A stretch of 64,000 nucleotides of DNA from Leishmania martiniquensis. Its lineage: Eukaryota; Euglenozoa; Kinetoplastea; Trypanosomatida; Trypanosomatidae. The DNA lies in contig NC_090157.1 of assembly GCF_017916325.1 (NCBI RefSeq), positions 67,001 to 131,000 on the forward strand, in the 5' to 3' direction. The notes under the pieces are model-generated. The model had not been told where the DNA came from. It saw only the letters and a list, made by a program, of their open reading frames with translations, and made no database searches. Shown one piece after another: positions 39,149 through 48,856 of the stretch. A program made the translations under genes and the position numbers. The stretch's first letter is position 1. Every line of letters begins with the position of its first letter.

Positions 39149-42100
39149 GAGTCCAGCGGCTCAGAGTACCCCAGATGGCAGCGATGGAGAGCTCAGCAGG
39201 ATGCGGGAAAATGGAGGGATGATGCGCGCGCGTGGATGCGTGCTTGTGTGTGTGATGACAGGGGAGGATGTCGCATCCGGTCGCTGATTCGTCCCTCGAG
39301 CTCACTTACAGCGGTGACAGGGGACAGAGCGAGAGGGGACCAGAGGGCGGCGTACGTCGTCCGGCTAAAAGCCAAAGAAGACGGAGCGGGGTGTGCCTGC
39401 AGCGCGGAGAGAGAAAGGGGGAGGAGAGCGAGGAAAAGAAAACTGACACGAGGGTAACCGATATAAATGAGTCGCAGTCGTGTACCGCGTGTGTTCTTGA
39501 TCCGAAAAGCAAAGGGAGCGAAGAAGATACACCACCCTGCTGTACCACTTCAAGAGCTGGGCGCCCTATGACCCGCAGAGCGAGGCTTGATGCGAATGAA
39601 GCCGCGGGAGGTGGGTGGGAATAGAGACAGCGGTCAGCCTTGCTGTCGCTGTTCCCACGTATCAAGATGTGCTTGTATATACGCCCGTGTGATTGTACGG
39701 GCTGAATGTGCGCCTACGTGGGCGCGTATTTTGTGTGTGCATGTGTGTGTAAGGAGGGAGGAAGAGAGACAAAGAAAGCGTAGAGAAGAGGAGCTCGGGA
39801 GGCTTACGAGCAGAAATGAGCCACAGTGGGAAGATGAAACCAACCAGAAAAAAAGATGAAGCATCACACGAGTAGCTGACGCACGACGTGCTTCAGTGGG
39901 CAAGCGGAGTTTGACTCAGCGGTGCAGGTCACACCGGTTGTGGTAGCCGCTACGCCCGTAGCGGTTCCACCATGAGACGAGAGACAGTCAAAGATGAGCA
40001 GCAGGCTCGGCCGGCGTGGTGGCCACCACAACCAGCTCCTTGGAAATAAGCGCAGATGGGTACCCGAAAATGCCGCTTGCCCATGCGAGGCTGACGGCGG
40101 GAAGACATCGCCGGCGAGTAGTCGGCCTGCGCATTAGCCGCGTCGCACCAGTCGCAGAAGCGTTGCTGTGTGCACCTGGCGCCCCTCTCCCTTCGTCGCT
40201 ATTCCCATGGCGCTGCACGGATAAGTCCGTGCAGCTCGTAATAGGATAATCGAGCCGCTAAGCGGACGCGCTGAGACACCCGCCACGCCCCCCCCTCCCT
40301 CGATTCTAGCAACCGCAAAATGCTCTGTCGACACGTTAGTGCACAGCGCCAAGAACGACCGCAGCAACGATGCGGTAGCAGAGGCCGCTTCTGCTGGTGA
40401 GATGAACGGCTTCGGAGAGCGTCCATCACACCCTTCGTGCCGTCCGACGCTCATCGCGTTCGTGCAACGCGTTCCGTCGAACTTAACCATAAAGCCACAG
40501 CCACGCTCGAGGACAGTCCTTGGCGAGGTCGAGCAGCACAGGCGGTCGCTTCGCCAGAGGCGGGGAGTATTTGAATATCGCAGAGCCTGAAGTCTTCAGT
40601 TTGCGGTGGCGCGCCGGCCATACGGGACGATCAGCTGCAGAGCGCGCGCAAAGAGGGAGGGTTCAGACGTCCTGGAGCACATGAAAAAGATGCCAGGGAG
40701 CGTCCAATGCCCGCCACGTCGGCCGTGGTAAAGCGTGTTGGTGCGAGTCGTAGCGCTCACCGGTGTACGCCAACAATGGAGAAAGCTCATCGTGGCAAGG
40801 GCACCAGCTCGATCCGAATGCACAGGGGAGGTACTCCACCATCCCCTCCCCTTCCCCCCTACCCGCACGCCCTACAAGCTGCTCTCGTTCGAACGCAGCG
40901 TGGTCGATCATAATAATAATAAGCACTGCGTGTGGCAGTCAGTCGCTCGAGTTCCGCGATGGCGGTACTGGCAGTTGATCATCAGTGTACATCAGCCTAC
41001 GCAGTGAAAATGGCCAGAAAACGTGATCGATAGTGGGAGAAGAGCAGAGTTGCCGGAAGACCCGCCTCCGCTGTTGCCAACCTCGATGCCGTCCCGCATC
41101 ACATCCATGAGGCAGGCGAGTGGTCGAGGTGACGCGCCATGCGCCCCTCATCCCATTCACGCCAATGGAAGTATGTGCCGTTGCCAATACGTCGGCATGT
41201 GCGCACGATAGGAGGAGTGGGTCAGTGGGTGGGAGTAGGGCGACGCTCCAAGACGGTCGGGAAGTTCTTCAAGCGAATAGGAGCACCAGAAGCAACAAGA
41301 AAAGGCGGAGGAATGAGTTGGGCGGCAATGGAGATGATGAACGCTCCACACCTACGCCGACGCCTGTGCGCACGCGCAAAGGGCAGTGGCTGCTGTTTTG
41401 CCATGGTGACGTGTTCGTGTGTGTCTGCGGTTAGGAAGGCAGTTTTGAGTCACTCACAAGTCCAAAGCGACACGCATATACACGATGCCACCACTACAGG
41501 GCTCACCCCGGGGCGTTGGCGCGACGGCAGTCATGTTAGGGTGGGGGCAGGTGAGATCCGCGAAAGGCCCCCTCCACTCCACACAGAGAGAGAAAGGAAA
41601 AGACACCTCTCCACTGCGTGACCTCTCTCTATAGTGAATAGGGCAAAGTGAAGTCTTCCAGTGGCCCCCTCTCCACCAACGCAACTGAGTAATGGGCATG
41701 TCGCTCCGCGCGTGTGCACGTATGCCATGCGCCGCCAATACCAGCACTTACTCCGTCTCACCCAACATGTTAGGCATTCCGCTTTTCGGCGACACGCTTG
41801 CCGCGTTTCGCTCTTCCGTTAAGCACACCGTCTTTCGCTGTTTTCTTTATATTTCTTCCCTCCGCCTCCTTTTTCCTCGCTTTACGTGGAGAACAGAGGA
41901 GACCGCCGCCGCTAACCTCTCCCACATCAACACCACAGAGCTGCAACCGCATCAGACGCATGCAACGGAGAGTAAAACAGAGGGGGAGTAAAGACGACCG
42001 CCCACGCCGCCTTGCCCTCGTGCACTTGACCGCTCCTTTCACACCCACCCACGCACACACGCTGCCGTGGCCACTTGCGTTCCTGCTCCTCGGCCTGATG

Positions 42101-42843
42101 CGCGCTTCGTCACGAAAGGCGCAAGAAACGGCGACACCCGCGGAACACATGAACACACACACACACACTTACACACACGCGAGGCGCAGTCGGCTTCAAA
42201 AACGGCGATAGGCGGCAACATAGGCGTGACTGCATGGGCAAGTGGAAAAAAAAGCGACAGACACAACATCAATGAAAATGTTTTGAGCGGGTTGGGAAAC
42301 CGGTAGCCAAAGGTCTGCGCGTGAGTTGAGAGAAGCCCAGTCGAAACCCGTTTGCAGTTCGATGTGCGGCACGGTTGATGCCCTTTACGTTGTTCAGTGC
42401 CCCCAGATTCTTCGTAGAGGTACGTGCATGCGTGCGCCTCTTCGAGCATCGGTATTGGCTATTCTTTTTTTTCTGGCGTCCTACGCGCGCGCGCCAGCCA
42501 GCGCGACCTGGCGCAAAGAAACCGCTTGCCAGAGAAGTCGGTTAGTGGGAAGCGGATGGGCAGATGGCTAATGCCGGAAGAGCTTTCCCACCAACCCTCG
42601 ACCTTTAGTTTCCCCGACTGGCGTGCTTGCCTTGTTGGACACCACGAGGGAGAGCGAGAGAGAGCAAGTGAAACGTACGCCTAGTAAAACGTAGACGTAA
42701 AATACACACAAAGCGATCGAGAGAGCGCTTCGGCAACGGCCGAGCAGAGCGACACTGAATGGAGAGAGGGTACTTGTCTGGGGAGGCCACCGAGGCGCTC
42801 ACGCGATCACACAACTTCACACGGCACCGCGAAGGCGAATCCC
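39149..42843. other. 3.7-kb gene-free interval downstream of TRAP-alpha
   Basis: No supportable gene was found. The stretch 39880-41250 is high-complexity and balanced in composition, unlike the purine-rich spacers, and carries several open frames of 80-118 codons on both strands (for example 40134-40490 minus); none shows a recognised motif. It may be a gene relic or hold small RNA genes. The remaining DNA is spacer-like, with CA tracts at 42153-42168. Confidence 0.45.
42153..42168. repeat. (CA)n microsatellite
   Basis: About eight CA units lie downstream (on the transcribed strand) of the TRAP-alpha gene. Confidence 0.85.
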
Positions 42844-43692
42844 TCAGTTTTTCTTCTTTGGCGACGCGGACGCGTGACGAGAGTGCGGAGCTGATGACTT
42901 CTGACGCAGTACCTCATCACGGTAGCGCTGGTGCTCGGCGTTGATGTATGCCGGGTCGTAGCTGGTGCCACCGGTGCCCATCTCCACGTGCTTCGCGCCG
43001 GTGCCATTCCAAGAGCTGCCGGCCTTCGAGTGCATCATCGTCTTGATCATCTTCACGAGGCCCAACTTGTTCGCCGCGACGTATGCGATGCAGGCAAAGA
43101 TGGCGAGCAAAGTCAAGTACGTCAAGACCATGCGAGGGTCCGTGCCGAGGGGCTCCTCAAGAATAATTGTCGAATTGAAAGCCGTAACGAAGTACGTCTG
43201 GTTCGTCGCTGAGTTCTGCACGTAGAGGCCGAGCACCAAGTTGTACTCGCCCGGCTCGAGACGAGGGTCCGCTGTGAAGGTGTAGTGCATGCTCACCGTT
43301 TCTGACCTCCTCACCTTGCGTGCCTGCCGAACTGCCGAGAAGTTTTGAATGACCGTGTGGTACTGCTGCGGCGGCTGCAGGAGTCCAATGACGAGGAACA
43401 CCACCTGCGGGTCGTCGTTATCGCTGTTTTGAAAGGCGACCACCACGTGAGCCTTTGAGCCCGCGGGGAACGACGGAAAGGACTGCGATGAGACGTTAAG
43501 GAACAAGACGCGGCTCACGTACTGCGGGCCGCCCGCAGCTGTATCGGGAGCTGCATACAGCTCATCTGCCTCGTCGCTGCTGAATCTCGCCACTCCATCC
43601 TCTTCCTCCGGAGCCGCCCTCGCCAGGACGACATTCGTAAGAAGTAGCGCCACAATGGCGAGCAGCAGCGACTTGGGCAGTGCGCGAAACAT
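42844..43692 (-). CDS. Translocon-associated protein subunit alpha (TRAP-alpha/SSR1)
   Basis: A 282-residue protein with an ATG at 43690-43692. Signal peptide at about 1-26 (hydrophobic core LLLAIVALLLTNVVLA), acidic segment after it, luminal beta-rich domain (about 58-183), one membrane span (about 188-208, MVLTYLTLLAIFACIAYVAA) and a basic cytosolic tail ending PKKKN. The luminal domain carries family elements such as VIQNFSA (114-120), LEPGEYNLVLGLYV and FNSTIILEEPLGTDPR. N-glycosylation sequons lie at N66, N117, N164 and N173. TRAP is an ER membrane complex beside the Sec61 channel that helps translocation of some signal peptides. Length agrees with family members (about 250-300). The tail is basic and Ser/His-rich. 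Confidence 0.9.
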   Translation of the reverse strand: MFRALPKSLLLAIVALLLTNVVLARAAPEEEDGVARFSSDEADELYAAPDTAAGGPQYVSRVLFLNVSSQSFPSFPAGSKAHVVVAFQNSDNDDPQVVFLVIGLLQPPQQYHTVIQNFSAVRQARKVRRSETVSMHYTFTADPRLEPGEYNLVLGLYVQNSATNQTYFVTAFNSTIILEEPLGTDPRMVLTYLTLLAIFACIAYVAANKLGLVKMIKTMMHSKAGSSWNGTGAKHVEMGTGGTSYDPAYINAEHQRYRDEVLRQKSSAPHSRHASASPKKKN

Positions 43693-45295
43693 TCTCTTGC
43701 AGCTACTCCCCCACCCCCTTTTCTCTCTCTCCCCCTACTTGTCTTGTGATCTGCAGTGTTGCCGCTGCTGTGTGCTCCCCTTATGACTACTTCTCGAACG
43801 CCGTCAGACTTCGAGCAACGGAGTCAAGGGCGGCGCACGCGAAGAGGGCGCGTACACCAGTACGGACGCACAGACAAAGGGAAAAAACTTTAGCAAAACG
43901 GAAGAGGGGCTCACTCACTACCAGCGAGGAGAAAATGGGACAGTGGAGGCTGTGAAGCGACCGTTGTGTGTTTTTTTGGTTGCTGTTGCTTTCGGCCCGT
44001 CTATTGCGAGTATGTGACTTCACCGTGTGTAGGTCAGGGGGAGAGCGGCGGGGCATGCTCGGGGAAGACACAAGTAAAAGAGGAGACGTGAAGCAGCAGC
44101 GTTGATGGCGGGGAGTGCGAATGACGTGGCGAGCTAGCTACAGCACCGTGCCCGGCGCAACTTGCAGCCATGCGCGAGCCTAGTGCGGCTCAGAGAACGA
44201 TATCGTGCTCACATTCCCATTAAGCGTAAGTCGCTCGGCGGGGGACGGCGTGCAGGTAGGCATCTCCCTTTCTATCGCCGATTGCTCTTCTGCCTGGCGG
44301 CCCACCACGTGCTCGGAGGCGGGCACGTGCACACCCCAAAGCAAAAGCGTCGCACAGCGGACCGTAGGCTGGGAGAGAGCAGAGCGGGAGGGAAGGAGAG
44401 GCAGACGTGGGGGACGCGTCCCGCAGTTGGAAAGCTGTTTGTTTGCCGTTGGGCAAGGTTTCTGTCTGCTTCATTTTACGTTACACAGTGCGTGTGTGAC
44501 GTCGCCAATCGACCGCATAGAAGTTACCCCGCCAGCGCCTCCTCCGTACAGCATTTTCCCCCTCACAGATTGCCGCCTCCCCCACCCTCTGCTCCTTGCG
44601 GAAGGGGGGCTTGGTGGACGAGAGAGCAGAAACGAGGGCAAAGAAAGACGACGACGAGCGGCGGCAGAGAGCGAGAAAAAAATGTTGTCTGAGTGGTGGT
44701 GGTGGGAGGGACGGAGGCTAAACGCCGGGAGTGCGGAGGAAGACGCGGGCGAGCTGTGGAGAGACACAGCCGCACCAGGGGTAGGGATGGGGAGTGTGAG
44801 GAAAAGGAAAAGCGCCAAAGCCAAACAGCGGCACACTACACGCACGTAGGTCGAGGACGCGGAGGGACGGAAGACAGAATAACCGACAGGTGGAGAGGGA
44901 GAGGTGCCAACTCAAAGGTCTGCAATGGCAAGCGCGAGCACCCGAACGAAGGGAGCTGAAAGGGTGATGGTGACGCACGCAGGAGGTAGCCCGAAGCGAT
45001 GCTCTAAATGTGTGCTACACACTCACACACTTACGCATACACACACACACACACACCGCCCTCCACGCTCCGCCCATCTCTCTCTCGCTGCCTTCCCTCC
45101 ACCTAGAAGGCAGACGCAAAGATGCGGGGATAGGCTCGCGGCAGAACCGCTGAATGTGCGCCTCAAGTTTGGAGGCCCAAAGTTTTGCTATGCTCGTGAG
45201 CCGTGCTGCCACTAAGGTGGCCGTGAGTGCCAGCGGGTGAGCAGCATAACAAGAAAAAACGATGTAAGCGATGACACTCGGCGACCTCCCCTCGT
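43693..45295. other. Intergenic region between small TIM and TRAP-alpha genes
   Basis: No gene is seen. A (CA)n tract lies at 45039-45056. Purine-rich patches at 44370-44410, 44590-44700 and 44795-44820 are pyrimidine-rich on the transcribed strand. The small TIM 3' UTR should lie at the right end. Confidence 0.5.
45039..45056. repeat. (CA)n microsatellite
   Basis: Nine CA units lie about 240 bp past the small TIM stop codon on the transcribed strand. Confidence 0.9.
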
Positions 45296-45523
45296 TTACA
45301 TCAGCTTCTTGCCTCCGCCTTGAGCCTTGCGATCAAGGGCGTTCGAGATGATCTTGTTCGTGTGCAGGTACCTCCATGAACAGCGATCGATGCAGTGCAC
45401 CTCGTCCTTTGTGAGCTCTGCGTCCTTGTACAGGTCTTTGCAGCACAAGTTGAAGCATTCCTCCCGCAGAGAGCTCATCATTGTCTCGATACGGAATGAC
45501 TCTTGCTTGACAGCCAAGTTCAT
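45296..45523 (-). CDS. Small TIM chaperone (Tim9/10/8/13 family)
   Basis: A 75-residue protein. The frame is open to 45529 but the first ATG is at 45521-45523 (MNLAVKQESF). It carries the twin CX3C signature of small TIMs: C23-x3-C27 and C44-x3-C48, with 16 residues between, flanked by predicted helices. The size is typical (70-100 residues). Small TIMs form hexameric chaperones in the mitochondrial intermembrane space that escort hydrophobic carrier proteins to the inner membrane; the cysteines form two disulphides on import through the Mia40/Erv1 route (trypanosomatids lack a recognised Mia40, so import may rely on Erv1). An extra cysteine (C28) follows the first motif. Which member (Tim8, 9, 10, 13) is not resolvable here. 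TGA stop context and gene size leave little doubt that it is real. Confidence 0.88.
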   Translation of the reverse strand: MNLAVKQESFRIETMMSSLREECFNLCCKDLYKDAELTKDEVHCIDRCSWRYLHTNKIISNALDRKAQGGGKKLM

Positions 45524-46648
45524 GGCCACTGCTATCGCGGTTCTCTCGAACCTCTACTCACACGACGCGATGAACGTTCTCACGGCTAAAACACCACGCA
45601 ACAGCAGCGAAAAAGAGCCCACGCACATGCACACGTGGAGCGTAGGCGGTCAAAAATGATGATGACTGCGACAGCAACCGCAGTGCGCAGCACGACCGGA
45701 AAGGGGGGAAGGAAAAGACGTAGGCGCAGTGATGGATGTGCGCCTATGTTCGTGGCAAGAGAAGAGTGGAGGGTGGGGGACGGCGGCGATGAATTGGTGA
45801 AGAGCCAATGAATGAGTGGAGCTGATGCACGCCACGCGCGTCAGAGTCACGACATCGTCGTCCGAGAGAAGGACGGGGAGGCACAGGGAGACAGGTGCGA
45901 AGGAGGAAAGAGAGCGGAAGACGCTGAACGACGGTGGTGGTGAACGTCACTCGCACTTTGTCAACAGCTCTCTACACTGTTTTCCTATATCGCCCCGCTC
46001 ATACGGAGACGTCCCCTCTCCCCCTTCCACAGCACATCCTTCACCGGCCTGCCAAGCCTGCAGCACCTTCCTCTGCGTGCGCTAGCCTCCTCACCCGCGC
46101 ACTCCACGAGGTAAGATGGCCATGCCTTTCGCCCCCTCTCTCCTCTTGAGTAAGTAGGGCGTGCGACGCTGTCGGCGATTTCAGAGGCATAGGAGCAACA
46201 GAAAGAGGAGATGCCAACAGACACTTGCTTGTCAGTTGGCAGCGACAACAGCAAGAGACGCCGTCCGGCACGCCAAGAGAGAAGGTGCTGTAAACGATCA
46301 GCCGAAAAAAAGGAGCTACCCTTGGTGAGAAGGGGGAGGGGGACAGAGAAGGCGCGGCGTCGGCAATGCTATGCGGCGCGCTATCAAAAAAAAAAACGAC
46401 CTCCGCGGTTGCTAAGGGCACCCGCCAGTGGAGAGGAGCGTCAGAGGGTTGCCGTTGCATGTAGTAATTAGCGTTGGCGGATGGGCCAAGGGCAGAACAG
46501 AGAGGGAGAGAGAGAGCCTTGCAAGCATAACGAAAAGAAAAAAGCTGCGAGGCACATCAGCGAGCCTCCTCGGCACCGCCTGCCCCTCTGGCCTCTACGC
46601 GAGCGGCTCCAGGCATCGGTGTTTCTCCTCTCTTCCTACATACACATG

Positions 46649-46664
46649 CACACACACACACACA
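46649..46664. repeat. (CA)n microsatellite
   Basis: About eight CA units within a pyrimidine-rich plus-strand stretch. Confidence 0.85.
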
Positions 46665-47457
46665 GGTACACGCCTCCGCATCTTTCCCCTCGCTCTCGCT
46701 TTCTCTCTCGTCCCCCCCCCACACACACACCCCTCTCTGCTGTCGGACTCTTTAGTTCTTCTGTGACACCCGCCTGTCGTCTCCACACACATTTTGCCGT
46801 CCTCTTTTTTCTTCTCAGTTTGATGCGTTGTCTCGCCGTGCCACCACACGGAGTCTGCGGTAGACCGCCAACGCACGCGAAGCGCAAAGGCCATCACCGA
46901 GGCAGAGACTAGAAAGAAAAAGGGACGGGCACACCACAGGAGAATGGCAGCACGACACAAGCGGGCAGAGGAGGCGACGCACCGCACCCTCACCTCTCAC
47001 CATATCACACCAAGACACCACACACACCCAGCTCTCTCGGGACGCAGTCAGCATCCGACCGACACACAGAGTGGCGCCTGTGCACATACAGACACACACG
47101 TACGCAAAGCGTCTGGGCAGTGCCAAGACGTCACTGCTCGCCTGAGTTTGAGGGCGAATTGCTTTCTGTTTCACATTTATGCATTGCTGCTGTGGCACAC
47201 CTGTGCATCAAAGCCTCGTTCCCCCACCCCTCCTCGCTCCTTCTCCCTCCCTCCCAGTGGCCGGGGAGCAGAGCTGATAGAAAAAAAAGAAGACTGATAG
47301 GGGCATGCAGCTGCATTCCTGTGTAGGCGTGTAGAAACCGCACAGTGTGTGGCCATGCTGCCTCTCTGCTTTACCACACGTCATCATGAACGTTGGCGCG
47401 CAGGGTGTTTAAGTAGTCGCTAGACGCTTCTCCACTAATTTCGAGCGAAGAGAGCAG

Positions 47458-47847
47458 TCACCCTCGCATCGCCAAGCGGGCCCGAGGAGGAAGGCGAAGG
47501 TTGCCTCGCACCATTCCAGTTACTAATCTTACGCATACACAGACGCAGGTTGATATATTTTGAATACACGCGAGATTCACCAGCACAGAGAGGGACTTTC
47601 CCTGTGAATTAATCGCCGTCAGGAGCTGAGACAGCGCCGCCTCAGAGGAAGCGGCCGGCGCACCGCTGACACTGGTAATGCTGCCGCCTCCGATACAGTC
47701 CGTACTGCGCAGAGGTGACGCCGCGAGGGCGTGCGCTGTGCTTGAAAACGCATTAGGCCGCACAAAGCCGGTCAGCAGTGGGCTGCAGCATGCGTTGAGG
47801 TGGCGCTGCGTGAAGCTGCGCCCCATGTAGTATGCAGTGCGGCGCAT
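47458..47847 (-). CDS. Doubtful small ORF, possible mitochondrial-targeted protein
   Basis: 129 codons with an ATG at 47845-47847. Residues 1-50 are rich in Arg, Ser and Ala with no acidic residue until much later (MRRTAYYMGRSFTQRHLNA), as a mitochondrial presequence would be. Residues 75-96 contain a plausible helix. After about residue 98 the frame runs through a TGTGTG-type tract (STCVCVCVRL), which suggests the reading frame is there by chance, or that the real protein ends differently. No family is recognised. It has the same strand as all other genes. It could be a real short gene, a decayed one, or spacer. Confidence 0.25.
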   Translation of the reverse strand: MRRTAYYMGRSFTQRHLNACCSPLLTGFVRPNAFSSTAHALAASPLRSTDCIGGGSITSVSGAPAASSEAALSQLLTAINSQGKSLSVLVNLACIQNISTCVCVCVRLVTGMVRGNLRLPPRARLAMRG

Positions 47848-48856
47848 GTGACAGCGACGATGTCTCCAATCTCACCAAGCAAATAAAACGGAAATGAAAC
47901 CGCGAAGGACTTATGAAGACGAGGAAAAAGGGGGCGAATGGGTGACGATGCGAGGCGCACAACTGAACACCGTGCGCACGCGCCTGTGTGTATGTGCGTC
48001 TTCAAGATGAAAGGTGCGGTGTGGGCGCTGAAAAGGTATCACCTTACAGCACACGGCAAAGGAAACGGCTGCCAGCGTCGCAGCAAGGCCGTTTACGTGC
48101 CCTCGTGTATGAGGGGCGCCAGTGTGCACATGCAGCAGCGGCCATGGCCGAAGCGAGACGAGGGCAAAGAAATACAAGAGAAAAAAGGAGGAGGAAGTGA
48201 AATGGTCAGGGAGAAGGGAGAGCACGGCTATGCGAGCATGTGGAGGATGCGCCTGCTCGGGTGGGGTGGGCTGGAAGAGAGAAAGCACGGAGAAGATCAT
48301 CCGAGAAAAAGCAAAGGCTGCCCCTCACTGACGAAGAGGCCTCGGATAGCAGACAGAGGCCTGAGATGGGAAGGGCAGAGGTACACATGACGCACTTATG
48401 AAGCGCTCTTCTGCATGCGCACATGTGCCGCCGGCCCTATCATTCATCAGTCACACCGCCATCTTTTGTTGTTCTGCAAGAGGAAACCAACAGGGTCCAG
48501 AATACAATGAGCTTATGCGTCACTCCGTGCTCGAGGTGCCCGCACCTCAACACCCCCCCCCACACCGCCCCTTTGTGAACAAGGCTTCCCCTGGTGTCAA
48601 CACTGCTGAATACGCAAGCACACGCACGTATTGTACCTCCGTGAATTTCAACAAATCACCCTCCCTTTTCACTTTAGCCGCCACGCGTACCTCGTCCAAC
48701 CTCTACACCCTCTTCGCTTCTCTTCTCGCTCACCACGAAAAACTGCTCGCGTACGCCAAGGAGGGAGGGAGGTGGCAGTCTAGAGAACTGCCGTGTGTCG
48801 ACATCGACTTGTACAGCCACGTGCTACACCCCATAAGCGCTCTTGAGTATCTTGCG

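Larger units (their letters stand above)
45524..48856. other. 3.3-kb spacer upstream of the small TIM gene
   Basis: One doubtful ORF (47458-47847) is listed separately; no other gene is seen. Plus-strand pyrimidine-rich DNA at 46560-46760 and 47220-47260 is purine-rich on the transcribed strand, opposite to the usual bias in this window. A (CA)n tract lies at 46649-46664. Part of the right end must be the 3' UTR of the gene at 48857-51439. Confidence 0.45.
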
